NCBI RefSeq assembly: GCF_019459305.1
Contig: NZ_JAIBES010000139.1
Span: 1 to 64,000, forward strand
DNA from: Sphingopyxis sp.
Lineage (GTDB): Bacteria; Pseudomonadota; Alphaproteobacteria; Sphingomonadales; Sphingomonadaceae
Reading direction: 5' to 3'
Length of the DNA: 64,000 nt
The notes under the pieces were generated by a model. It had not been told where the DNA came from and did not search any database. It saw only the letters and a program-made list of their open reading frames with translations. This document shows, one piece after another, positions 43,784-56,082 of this stretch. How positions within the stretch are numbered: position 1 is the first letter of the stretch; each line of letters opens with the position of its first letter. Both the position numbers and the translations under genes were made by a program.

Positions 43784-43985
43784 GCCGGTTTCTGGGCGCT
43801 AATGGGTTAACAAAGCAGATGTGCGCCCACATCGTCCGTCGATCGGCATTCCCCCTTGCCGACTCACCCGGTGCGGCCTATATGCGGCCTACTTCTTGAC
43901 ATGGTTAGCCAGTTGGGACGTCGGGGCCGCGGGCCGCGGCGGCTATACCCACATGCTTGCCGGTCATCCGATTTGAAAGACTCAC

Positions 43986-44531
43986 TTGGCCGATCTTGAC
44001 GTCCTCAATGCGATCATCGCGCCCGAAGCCGAGGCGATGGGCCTGTCGCTCGTGCGCGTCGCCTTTTTTGGTGGTGAGAGCGATCCGACCTTGCAGGTGA
44101 TGGCCGAACGCCCCGAAACGCGCCAGCTGTCGATCGACGATTGCGCCGACCTGTCGCGCCGCATTTCGGTACAGCTCGACGCGCTGGAGGAAGCGGGCAA
44201 GGATCCGATCGAGCAGGCGTATCGACTGGAAGTATCGTCGCCGGGGATCGACCGGCCGCTGACCCGCCGCAGCGACTTCGCCGATTGGGCGGGGCATGAA
44301 GCGAAGGTCGCGCTCAAGGAAAAACTCAACGGCCGCCAGCGCTTTAACGGCCTCTTGGTCGGGATCGACGGCGATGTCGTCACGATTTTGGACAAGGAAG
44401 AGGCCCTGCATAAGCTGCCGTTCGACGCGATCGATACGGCGAAGCTGGTGCTCACCGACAAACTCATTGCTGCAACCGTCCCGCTTTCAGCCGAAGGCGC
44501 CGACGAACTGGAAGAAGAAGGACAGGACTGA
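43986..44531 (+). CDS. rimP: ribosome maturation factor RimP
   Basis: A 181-residue factor for 30S subunit maturation. The N-terminal alpha/beta domain starts ADLDVLNAIIAPEAEAMG; DDCADLSRRIS and YRLEVSSPGIDRPL are signatures. The C-terminal SH3-like domain spans about 95-165. The start is TTG at 43986 with GAAAGA upstream, unusual but matching the family N-terminus. It is the first gene of the rimP-nusA-infB operon and overlaps nusA by one base. Confidence 0.9.
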   Translation: MADLDVLNAIIAPEAEAMGLSLVRVAFFGGESDPTLQVMAERPETRQLSIDDCADLSRRISVQLDALEEAGKDPIEQAYRLEVSSPGIDRPLTRRSDFADWAGHEAKVALKEKLNGRQRFNGLLVGIDGDVVTILDKEEALHKLPFDAIDTAKLVLTDKLIAATVPLSAEGADELEEEGQD

Positions 44532-46156
44532 TGGCCACTGCCATTTCTGCCAACCGCGCCGAACTGCTGGCGATTGCCAACAGCGTCGCCAGCGAGAAGA
44601 TGATCGACAAGACGATCGTCATCGAGGCGATCGAAGAAGCGATCCAGCGTGCGGCGCGCGCCCGTTACGGCGCCGAGAATGACATTCGCGCCAAGCTGGA
44701 CGTCCAGACCGGCGACCTGCGTCTGTGGCGCGTCGTCGAGGTCGTCGAGACCGTCGAGGATTATTTCAAGCAGGTCGATCTGGCCGCGGGCCAGAAATTG
44801 CAGAAAGACGCCCAGCTGGGCGACTTCATCGTCGATCCGCTGCCCGCCGTGGATCTGGGCCGCATCGACGCGCAGTCGGCGAAGCAGGTGATTTTCCAGA
44901 AAGTCCGCGAAGCCGACCGGGCGCGTCAGTTTGAAGAATTCAAGGACCGCTCGGGCGAGCTGATCACCGGTGTCGTCAAGTCGGTCGAATTCGGCCACAT
45001 CGTCGTCAACCTCGGCCGCGCCGAGGGCGTCATCCGCCGCGACCAGCAGATCCCGCGCGAACTGATGCGTGTCGGCGACCGCGTCCGCGCGCTGATCCTG
45101 TCGGTGCGCAGCGAAACGCGCGGGCCGCAGATTTTCCTTTCGCGCGCCCACCCCGACTTCATGAAGAAGCTGTTCGCGCAGGAAGTCCCCGAGATTTACG
45201 ACGGCATCATCGAGATCAAGGCGGCTGCCCGCGACCCGGGTTCGCGCGCCAAGATCGGTGTCATCAGCTATGACGGCAGCATCGACCCCGTCGGCGCCTG
45301 CGTCGGCATGAAGGGCAGCCGCGTACAGGCGGTTGTGCAGGAAATGCAGGGCGAAAAGATCGACATCATCCCCTGGTCCGAAGACACCGCGACCTTCGTG
45401 GTCAACGCGCTCCAGCCGGCAACGGTCCAGCGCGTCGTCATCGACGAAGATGACAGCCGCATCGAAGTCGTCGTTCCCGACGACCAGCTGTCGCTCGCCA
45501 TCGGTCGCCGCGGCCAGAATGTCCGTCTCGCCAGCCAGCTGACCGGCAGCCAGATCGACATCATGACCGAGGCTGACGCGAGCGAAAAGCGCCAGCGCGA
45601 ATTCGTTGAGCGCTCGACGATGTTCCAGGAAGAGCTGGACGTCGACGAAACGCTGGCACAGCTGCTGGTCGCTGAAGGCTTCACCGAACTCGAAGAAGTC
45701 GCCTATGTCGGCATCGAGGAACTCGCCGGGATCGAAGGATTCGACGAGGAACTGGCGCAGGAACTGCAAAGCCGCGCGCTCGAGGGGCTGGAGCGGCGCG
45801 AAGAAGCATCGCGCGCCGAACGCCGCGAACTGGGCGTCGAAGACGATCTGGCTGCGATCCCGCACCTGACCGAAGCGATGCTGGTCGTGCTGGGCAAGGC
45901 GGGCATCAAGACGCTCGACGACCTCGCCGATCTGGCGACCGACGAGTTGATCGCCAAGAAGCGCACCGACAACCGCCGCGGCCCGCCGCGCAGCGAGCGC
46001 GCCGAGGACAAGGGCGGCGTGCTGGGCGAATATGGCCTGAGCGAAGAGCAGGGCAACGAGATCATCATGGCGGCGCGCGCCCACTGGTTCGAGGACGAAC
46101 CGGCGGAAGACGCACCGCAAGCCGGGGAGGCCGCTGATGCGGACCCCGCACAATGA
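44531..46156 (+). CDS. nusA: transcription termination/antitermination factor NusA
   Basis: A 541-residue RNA-polymerase-binding factor controlling pausing and termination. Order: N-terminal domain (1-125), S1 domain (about 135-200; [20 protein letters not shown]), two KH domains (about 205-350; [15 protein letters not shown] and [15 protein letters not shown]) and two C-terminal acidic HhH repeats (about 370-500). Length fits the alphaproteobacterial form. It overlaps the ylxR gene by 20 bases. Confidence 0.95.
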   Translation: MATAISANRAELLAIANSVASEKMIDKTIVIEAIEEAIQRAARARYGAENDIRAKLDVQTGDLRLWRVVEVVETVEDYFKQVDLAAGQKLQKDAQLGDFIVDPLPAVDLGRIDAQSAKQVIFQKVREADRARQFEEFKDRSGELITGVVKSVEFGHIVVNLGRAEGVIRRDQQIPRELMRVGDRVRALILSVRSETRGPQIFLSRAHPDFMKKLFAQEVPEIYDGIIEIKAAARDPGSRAKIGVISYDGSIDPVGACVGMKGSRVQAVVQEMQGEKIDIIPWSEDTATFVVNALQPATVQRVVIDEDDSRIEVVVPDDQLSLAIGRRGQNVRLASQLTGSQIDIMTEADASEKRQREFVERSTMFQEELDVDETLAQLLVAEGFTELEEVAYVGIEELAGIEGFDEELAQELQSRALEGLERREEASRAERRELGVEDDLAAIPHLTEAMLVVLGKAGIKTLDDLADLATDELIAKKRTDNRRGPPRSERAEDKGGVLGEYGLSEEQGNEIIMAARAHWFEDEPAEDAPQAGEAADADPAQ

Positions 46157-46907
46157 TCAGCTAAGCGAACCAGACCGCGCTGGTCGGCGCGGCCAGCATG
46201 TGCCTGAACGGCGCTGCGTCATCACCGGCGAGGTTTCGCCGGCCGAAAGGCTTGTGCGCCTGGCGCTCAGCCCTGACGGCGATATCGCGCCCGACGTGCT
46301 CGGCAAAGCGCCGGGCCGCGGAGCGTGGATCGGCGTCGACCGCGCGACGCTTGAAGCGGCCCAAACGAAGGGCAAGCTGAAGAGCGGACTTGCGCGGGCG
46401 TTGCAGGACGGCAATTTTACCATCCCCGACGATCTGGGCGCGCGCATCGAAGCGCAGTTGGCGCGGGCGACGCTCGACCGGCTGGGGCTGGAATCGCGAT
46501 CGGGCACCTTGCTCAGCGGCAATGAAAAGATCGAAACCGCGGCGCGCAAGGGTCAGGTTCGCTTGCTCCTTCACGCCAGCGATGCGGGCGAGGACGGGCG
46601 CAAGAAACTGGCGCAGGCGTGGCGCGTCGGCGAAGATGCCGAAGGGTCGGGGCGCGAGGGACTGGTCTTGCCGGTGGACCGCAGCACCCTATCTATGGCA
46701 TTGGGCCGCGAGAATGCGGTGCATCTGGCGTTGACCGACGCCCGGGCCGCGGCGCGGGTGCTGGCGCATTTGAGCCGCTGGCAGTTTTTTACAGGATGGA
46801 GTAGGGACGCGGCCAACCGCGATTCCGACCCGCACGCCCCGCCGCTTGCTGGCGAGGACAAAATTGGGGCGGCGCCGACAGGCTCCGCCGCTTCGGACGC
46901 GTTTTGA
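46137..46907 (+). CDS. YlxR-L7Ae/L30e fusion RNA-binding protein (DUF448)
   Basis: A 256-residue protein. Residues about 20-100 are the YlxR (DUF448) domain with PERRCVITGE and PGRGAWIGVDR; about 115-215 resemble L7Ae/L30e with TLLSGNEKIETAARKGQVRLLLHASD. Both are RNA-binding. The tail is disordered. It is the standard gene between nusA and infB in alphaproteobacteria, overlapping nusA by 20 bases and ending 17 bases before infB. Confidence 0.87.
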   Translation: MRTPHNDQLSEPDRAGRRGQHVPERRCVITGEVSPAERLVRLALSPDGDIAPDVLGKAPGRGAWIGVDRATLEAAQTKGKLKSGLARALQDGNFTIPDDLGARIEAQLARATLDRLGLESRSGTLLSGNEKIETAARKGQVRLLLHASDAGEDGRKKLAQAWRVGEDAEGSGREGLVLPVDRSTLSMALGRENAVHLALTDARAAARVLAHLSRWQFFTGWSRDAANRDSDPHAPPLAGEDKIGAAPTGSAASDAF

Positions 46908-46924
46908 AGGAATGATGAGTTTCG

Positions 46925-49456
<2,532 letters not shown>

Positions 49457-49492
49457 CAGGCGTCCGCCCTGCGCGGATCAGGAGGCGTCGGC

Positions 49493-50050
49493 ATGGCTCG
49501 CTATGTGGCCTTATTCGGCAGCATCAATGTCGGCGGCAACCGACTGACGATGGCCGATCTGCGCGCGGCGTTCGAGGCCGAGGGGTTCGCCGATGTCGAG
49601 ACGGTGGTGGCTAGCGGCAATGTCATTTTCTCGCACCCGGCGCGGCCGACGCGCGGGCTGGAGGAAAAGCTGACGTTGATGGTCGATGACCGGTTTGACA
49701 TGCAGTGCGCGGCGCTTGTGCGCGATCGTGACGAGCTTGCCGCGGCGATTGCCGACAATCCGTTTGCGGGAGCCAATGAGGACAAATTCGTCCATACGAT
49801 GTTCCTCGACGGGCAGCCAACGCAGGCGCAGTTTGATGCGCTGGCGGCCGACAAATGGATCAAGCCGAACGAGCGCCTCGCGCTCGGCGACCGCGCGCTC
49901 TATATCGATTATGGCGACGGCGTGGCCGAGAGCAAATTGACCGCGCGCCTGATCGAGCGGCAGCTGGAGCATAAGGGTACGGCGCGCAACATGCGCTCGA
50001 TCGCGCGGATTGTCGCGAAGCTGGATGAATTGGAGAAGGGCGCGGCATGA
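49493..50050 (+). CDS. DUF1697-family protein
   Basis: A 185-residue soluble protein of the DUF1697 family: [20 protein letters not shown] at the start, VVASGNVIF near 43 and [12 protein letters not shown] in the second module. The function is unknown. It is inserted between infB and rbfA, overlapping rbfA by four bases, so it is produced with translation factors. In the usual operon this place is empty or holds rbfA directly. Confidence 0.83.
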   Translation: MARYVALFGSINVGGNRLTMADLRAAFEAEGFADVETVVASGNVIFSHPARPTRGLEEKLTLMVDDRFDMQCAALVRDRDELAAAIADNPFAGANEDKFVHTMFLDGQPTQAQFDALAADKWIKPNERLALGDRALYIDYGDGVAESKLTARLIERQLEHKGTARNMRSIARIVAKLDELEKGAA

Positions 50051-50445
50051 AAGCGGCAGACACCAAAGGCCCCACGGTTCGCGCGCTGCGCGTCGGCGAA
50101 CAGGTGCGCCATATCCTGTCCGAAATCCTCGCGCGCGGCGACGTGCATGACGATCAGCTGACCAAGCACCCGGTGAGCGTCACCGAGGTTCGCATGTCGT
50201 CGGACCTGCGCCATGCGACGGTGTTCGTAAAGTCGCTGCTCGGCAAGGAAGAAGAAGCGGTGCTGAAGGCGCTGCGCACCAACACTGCCTGGCTGCAAAA
50301 GAGCGTCGCCGAACGGATGGCGATGAAATATGCCGCGAAGCTGAAATTCCTGTCGGATGAGAGCTTTGACGAGGCGAGCCATATCGAAAAACTGCTGCGC
50401 GATCCCAAGGTCGTGCGCGACCTGGCGGGCGGCGAGAGCGAGTAG
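50047..50445 (+). CDS. rbfA: ribosome-binding factor A
   Basis: A 132-residue KH-fold factor for 16S rRNA 5'-end maturation and cold adaptation. [17 protein letters not shown] at the start, [19 protein letters not shown] in the core and [19 protein letters not shown] at the end are signatures. It overlaps DUF1697 by ATGA. truB, which often follows, is replaced by a hairpin and remnants. Confidence 0.93.
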   Translation: MKAADTKGPTVRALRVGEQVRHILSEILARGDVHDDQLTKHPVSVTEVRMSSDLRHATVFVKSLLGKEEEAVLKALRTNTAWLQKSVAERMAMKYAAKLKFLSDESFDEASHIEKLLRDPKVVRDLAGGESE

Positions 50446-50547
50446 AGCGCCCAGTTTCAGAAATGATTGTGTAACCAAATAGGATATTTCGCCTAAAATC
50501 TTCGCGCCGATCTGGAACACTTGTCACATCATGAAGAATTGTGAGAC

Positions 50548-50590
50548 GGGCCGGAAGAGCCTTCCGTTTGGCGGAAGGCTGTTCCGGCCC
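50548..50590. other. large stem-loop, 19-bp stem with one mismatch
   Basis: GGGCCGGAAGAGCCTTCCG pairs with CGGAAGGCTGTTCCGGCCC around the loop TTTGG, with a single mismatch. It lies about 100 bases after rbfA and is not followed by a T-run. It could be an operon-end structure, a small-RNA element or a boundary feature of the relic that follows. Confidence 0.7.
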
Positions 50591-50615
50591 GACTGGCGTT
50601 TGGGGAGGGCGGTCC

Positions 50616-50810
50616 ATGGCGCAGATCGGCAAGTCAGCGACACGGGATGCGTGCAGCGTGCGTCCGGGGGCCGCGCCGATGACCCTGTTTCTGGAATCGC
50701 TGGCGGAGTCTTCGAACGTCGCCGCATCGGCGCGCTCGGCGGGGGTGGCGGGCAATGCGATGTATGGGGAACGGCTGCCCAATGCCGGATTCACGGCGCG
50801 CCGGCACTAG
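50616..50810 (+). pseudogene. fragment of a phage/GTA-type HTH (terminase-small-like) protein
   Basis: A 64-codon ORF with GGGGAGGG before its ATG. Its FLESLAESSNVAASARSAGV and NAMYGERLPNAGFTARRH segments match a helix-turn-helix protein often found next to tail and terminase genes in alphaproteobacterial gene-transfer-agent-like clusters. After the TAG the same frame continues ALCGGFARL, which also fits the family, indicating a nonsense mutation. The beginning is probably replaced. Confidence 0.5.
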
Positions 50811-50837
50811 GCGCTGTGCGGAGGGTTCGCGCGGCTG

Positions 50838-51067
50838 ACCATGGCAACCTGCCGATCGGGGAGGGGCAGGAGGCGTGGCGGATCACCTTGTCAACGCCGG
50901 GTCCCGGCTTTGCGCCTTGGGTTCGCACCAGCCCGGATTTGCATATCGCGGCCGCTGTTCTGGCGGCGCTGCCGCCTGATACGATGATCGCGATACGCCA
51001 GGTCGGCGACTTTGGACTGTCACTGCCCTTGTCCTTGTCCTTGTCCATGACATTAGAGGCTGAAACC
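50838..51067 (+). pseudogene. C-terminal fragment resembling a phage/GTA tail protein
   Basis: In the frame running through to 51238, NLPIGEGQEAWRITLSTPGP and HIAAAVLAALPPDTMIAIRQ read like the end of a large tail/host-specificity protein that normally precedes the DUF2793 gene. It has no start of its own and no stop before DUF2793; a (CCTTGT)n repeat at 51027-51046 lies at the junction. Assignment is weak and rests mainly on gene order. Confidence 0.35.
51027..51046 (+). repeat. CCTTGT microsatellite (three copies plus CC)
   Basis: Three tandem CCTTGT units in the relic region would encode alternating Leu-Ser. Slippage here could shift copy number without changing frame. It probably arose during decay. 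Confidence 0.7.
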
Positions 51068-51520
51068 ATGAGTGAAATGCCGACGACCCTGCGCTTTGCA
51101 TTGCCTATGTTGGCCGTGGCGCAGGCACAAAAGGCGGTCACTTACAAGGAGGCGCTGACGCTGATTGATGCGCTGGACCATGCCAAGGTCGAAGGCGGGC
51201 CGCTAAACGATCGGCCCGCGGAACCTGACGCGGGGTGATGCTGGCTGGTTGGCGAGGTCCCGACGGGCGATTAGTCTGGGCAGGGGAATTCGATCGTGAT
51301 CTGGACGGCCGGCGACTGGCGATTTGTCGCGCCACAAGTCGGGATGGTGGTCGTGCGGCTGGCCGATGGGGCGCGGCTCCGATTCGACGACGGCGAATGG
51401 GTCGCACCGGTAACCATCGTCGGCCCATCTGGTAGCTCGACAATCGATGCCGAAGCGCGTAGCGCGCTAGCTGCGTTGATCCAGCACCTGCAGGCGCAGG
51501 GTCTTCTGATTTCAGGCTGA
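51068..51520 (+). pseudogene. DUF2793 phage-tail-associated gene broken by two nonsense codons
   Basis: One frame reads TLRFALPMLAVAQAQKAVTY and EALTLIDALDHAKVEGGPLN, then TGA (51236-51238), CWLVGEVPTGD, TAG (51272-51274), SGQGNSIVIWTAGDWRFVAP and on to TGA at 51520. This is the DUF2793 order, a family in phage and gene-transfer-agent tail clusters. The frame is preserved across both stops, so only point mutations have inactivated it. AGAGG precedes the ATG. Confidence 0.7.
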
Positions 51521-51586
51521 ATTTCCTCTCGTTGGTTTTAAAAGTGCGACTTTTTGGCAACAGATTAGCGATTTGTTCACTTGCAC

Positions 51587-51612
51587 GGAACCAAAGCGGC
51601 GAGTAGGACGTC
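51587..51612 (+). promoter_or_regulatory. candidate EcfG-type promoter of ompA
   Basis: GGAAC, 17 bases, CGTC. The general-stress sigma factor of alphaproteobacteria recognises GGAAC-N16/17-CGTT, so one position differs. It would place transcription start about 30 bases before the ompA ATG. Confidence 0.3.
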
Positions 51613-51650
51613 TGCCGAGACGTATATCTCAATTTGAAAGGGGAATTACT

Positions 51651-52769
51651 ATGAGGAAGCTTGCCTTAGCTGTGGCGTTAGCCTCCACTGCCCTGGCGTC
51701 GCCCGCTCTGGCCCGCGATGGCTCGTGGTACGTTGGCGTCGGCGGCGGTGTGATGATCGTCGAAGATCTGGATCTCGACATCGGGACCTTTAACAATGCC
51801 GCATCGCTGGACCATCGCACCGGTTATGATTTCGAAGGTACGGTTGGTTATGACTTCGGCGGTTTCCGCGCAGAAGTCGAAGTCGGTTATCGCGAAGCCG
51901 ACATCAAGTCGGGTCGCTTCGGCGTTCCGGGCATTCCGGCGACTGCGTCAGGAACCGGTGCGCTCTACACCGGCGGCACGGCGCTTAACGGCGATACGAA
52001 TGCGCTGAGCTTCATGGTCAACGGCATGCTCGACTTCGGCGACGACGACGGCCTGCAGGGCTTTGTCGGCGGTGGTGCCGGTGTTGCCCGCGTGTCGGTC
52101 GAACCCGTCTTCGCTGGTGCGTTCCTCGACGATTCGGACACGGGCTTCGCCTGGCAGGCGATTGCCGGCGTTCGCGCGCCGCTCAGCAGCAACTGGGATG
52201 CCGGTCTGAAGTATCGTTTCTTCAACGTCGACAATATCGATCTGGTTGATCAGGTCGGCCGTGACGTTTCGACGCGCTTCCGCTCGCACTCGATCCTGGG
52301 TACGCTGACGTACAACTTCGGTGGTGCACCGGAGCCGGTTGTGGCGCCGCCGCCCCCGCCGCCCCCGCCGCCCCCGCCGCCCCCGCCGCCCCCGCCGCCG
52401 CCGCCTCCGGTGGTGTGTGAGCCCGGACCGTACATCGTGTACTTCGACTGGGATCAGTCGAACATCACGCCGGAAGCGGCTTCGACGCTCGACAACGCAA
52501 TCAGCGCTTACAACCGTGGTTGCACGGGTACGCAGGTCATGCTGGCCGGTCACGCCGACCGTTCGGGTGCGGCCACGTACAACGTCGGCCTGTCGAACCG
52601 TCGTAACGACGCAGTTCGCAGCTATCTGACCGCTCGCGGTATCTCGGATAGCTCGATCGGCGCTGAAGGTTTCGGCGAAAGCCGTCCGGCCGTTGCTACC
52701 GCCGATGGCGTCCGCAACGACCAGAACCGTCGCGTGGAAATCACTTACGGTCCGAACTCGGGCATGTAA
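51651..52769 (+). CDS. OmpA-family outer-membrane protein with poly-proline linker
   Basis: A 372-residue protein. A signal peptide (about 1-22, SPALA) is followed by an eight-strand barrel (about 23-228), a linker of 21 consecutive prolines and an OmpA C-terminal peptidoglycan-binding domain (about 258-372; YFDWDQSNITPEA, LAGHADRSGAATYN, NRRVEI). It links the outer membrane to the cell wall. AAAGGGG precedes the ATG at 51651; the ORF-track start is in the leader. Confidence 0.92.
   Translation: MRKLALAVALASTALASPALARDGSWYVGVGGGVMIVEDLDLDIGTFNNAASLDHRTGYDFEGTVGYDFGGFRAEVEVGYREADIKSGRFGVPGIPATASGTGALYTGGTALNGDTNALSFMVNGMLDFGDDDGLQGFVGGGAGVARVSVEPVFAGAFLDDSDTGFAWQAIAGVRAPLSSNWDAGLKYRFFNVDNIDLVDQVGRDVSTRFRSHSILGTLTYNFGGAPEPVVAPPPPPPPPPPPPPPPPPPPPPVVCEPGPYIVYFDWDQSNITPEAASTLDNAISAYNRGCTGTQVMLAGHADRSGAATYNVGLSNRRNDAVRSYLTARGISDSSIGAEGFGESRPAVATADGVRNDQNRRVEITYGPNSGM
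52347..52409 (+). repeat. CCGCCGCCC tandem repeat encoding 21 prolines
   Basis: Five 9-base units (CCGCCGCCC) plus degenerate CCG codons lie inside ompA. Unit loss or gain would keep the frame and change linker length. The complementary strand reads as poly-glycine and is not a gene. Confidence 0.85.
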
Positions 52770-52811
52770 GACCGGTTTCCGCTCCCGATCGGGACTGGAA
52801 GAAACAAGTGA

Positions 52812-52844
52812 GGGCGGTACCGCAAGGTGCCGCCCTTTCTTCTT
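52812..52844 (+). terminator. Rho-independent terminator of ompA
   Basis: GGGCGGTACC pairs with GGTGCCGCCC (one mismatch) around GCAA and is followed by TTTCTTCTT. It lies about 40 bases after the ompA stop. Confidence 0.85.
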
Positions 52845-52923
52845 GGGACGTGTCGATCCCGGCCTTACCCGCGCAAGACGCAGACGAGTTTGAACGCGCG
52901 AGTTTTGCTTGCCAGACCAGGAG

Positions 52924-52942
52924 AATGTTATATTATCACATA
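52924..52942. promoter_or_regulatory. Zur-like operator upstream of exbD-type gene
   Basis: AATGTTATA-T-TATCACATA is a 9-1-9 inverted repeat with 7 of 9 symmetric positions, close to the alphaproteobacterial Zur form TGTTATA-N-TATAACA. It lies about 108 bases before the exbD-type ATG, in an unusually AT-rich stretch for this window. A Zur-like gene is present at 9402-9866. Confidence 0.45.
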
Positions 52943-53049
52943 ACGATTGTGCGGTCGGCTGATCGAGGCAGGGCGCAAGGTCGCCACATGCGCCGCTGAT
53001 TGCCAGTCAGGAAAGACAGCATTGGCTGTGCCCTATGGGGAGAGAGACT

Positions 53050-53475
53050 ATGCGCCGACGCCGCAGCATTTTTCGCACCGATCCCAATGCCAGTCCGTTG
53101 ATCAACACGACGCCGCTGATCGATGTCATGCTGGTGATGCTGGTAATGTTCATCATCACCATTCCGCCGCCGACGCATAGTGTCGATGTGACTTTGCCGG
53201 GCGTTGACGCTGGCCCCGCCGAGGTGCGCGAGGAGAACCGCATCACCATCGACACTGCAGACGTGATCCGCTGGAATGGCGAGGCGATCGACCTTGCGCA
53301 GCTTGGCGAACTGGTGAAGGTGGCATCAGGGCAGCGCGATCCTGCGACGCTGAAGTTCGAGCCCGAAGCCCGGGCGCGGTACCTGCGCGTCGATCAGGCC
53401 ATCGGTGAAATCCGGCGCAACGGGGGCTCAGCCATCGCTTTTCCAGGCATCGAGCGATATGCCGCGACCATCTGA
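53050..53475 (+). CDS. ExbD/TolR-family biopolymer transport protein
   Basis: A 141-residue protein with a cytoplasmic N-terminus, one membrane helix (about 25-44) and a periplasmic domain. NTTPLIDVMLVMLVMFII contains the Asp of the proton channel conserved in ExbD/TolR. These proteins work with ExbB/TolQ to energise TonB or Tol. No exbB or tonB adjoins, so it is an orphan. GGGGAGAGAG precedes the ATG at 53050. Confidence 0.87.
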   Translation: MRRRRSIFRTDPNASPLINTTPLIDVMLVMLVMFIITIPPPTHSVDVTLPGVDAGPAEVREENRITIDTADVIRWNGEAIDLAQLGELVKVASGQRDPATLKFEPEARARYLRVDQAIGEIRRNGGSAIAFPGIERYAATI

Positions 53476-53498
53476 TCGCTAGCTGTTCCCAGCCCCGT

Positions 53499-54035
53499 TC
53501 AAGCAGACGGCGGCGTACCGGGGCGGAGATATGCCATCATATAGCCAACATAGTCGACTTTGCCGAGCGGGATGCCCATGTGGCGCAGGATCGAATAGGC
53601 CGCGACAAGATGGAAGTAAAATTGCGGCTGCGCCCAGTCGCGGACGTAGGCGCGCGCGGTCATGTCGAAGACCATGCCGTTGGGCAGATCGAAGCTGACA
53701 GCCCGGTCCGGGTCGGCGTCGAGCGTGGCTGCGTCGACGGTGTCGAGCCATGTCAGCGTCGCAGCAATTTGGGCCTGAAGGCCTGCGAAGTCGGTCGCGT
53801 CGTCGGTCAGCGTGGGCGCGCCGATTGCGCCGAGACGCGTCGGCGGCTGGATGGCCTGGAGGCAGCTGAAGCGAACCTGCGAGGCGAGGGGAAACATATC
53901 GGGCGCGAGCCGCGCGACGATCAGCTGCATTTCGCCGACGCCGTTCTCCGCGCCCGTCGCGAGCGCCTTGTCGAGCTGCGCGGACAGTGCGCCCAGGCCG
54001 TTCTTATAGGCCGGAACGATCATATCATAGAGCAT
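53499..54035 (-). CDS. DUF1993-family protein
   Basis: A 178-residue protein starting MLYDMIVPAYKNGLGALSAQ. The DUF1993 family is a DinB-like four-helix-bundle group; LPNGMVFDMTARAYVRDWAQ and FYFHLVAAYSILRHMGIPLGKVDY show the usual C-terminal helix with His. Function unknown. AAAGG lies eight bases before the ATG at 54035 and only two before 54041. It starts 25 bases after the ABC exporter stop on the same strand. Confidence 0.82.
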   Translation of the reverse strand: MLYDMIVPAYKNGLGALSAQLDKALATGAENGVGEMQLIVARLAPDMFPLASQVRFSCLQAIQPPTRLGAIGAPTLTDDATDFAGLQAQIAATLTWLDTVDAATLDADPDRAVSFDLPNGMVFDMTARAYVRDWAQPQFYFHLVAAYSILRHMGIPLGKVDYVGYMMAYLRPGTPPSA

Positions 54036-54060
54036 CGTCATATCCTTTGCGGGTGGGCGA

Positions 54061-55860
<1,800 letters not shown>

Positions 55861-56082
55861 CGCAGCGGCCCTAGCAGTGGTGGCGCCCGCGCTCAACGGC
55901 GCAGAATGGCGCTGTGCTTCATGGATCATGAAGCCGGGCTGCATAGTTGGACGCATAATTTCGGACAAAGATGATGGCGATCTGGGTTTATGACGCATTG
56001 CACAATAGATTGGATGCCCTAGACTGGCGCTAACGAACAGACGCCCATAGAGCGTCGGGGCTTGCCAAGGAACGTATCGATC

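Noticed and set aside
43896-43949. TTGACA and TATACC upstream of rimP as a promoter
   Set aside because: The spacing is about 40 bases and no -10 lies 16-19 bases from TTGACA, so it is not a usable pair.
43982-46153. 723-codon minus-strand ORF opposite rimP and nusA
   Set aside because: Low-complexity antisense of two highly conserved genes; not protein-like.
52250-52435. Poly-glycine ORF on the minus strand
   Set aside because: It is the complement of the ompA poly-proline repeat and has no independent support.
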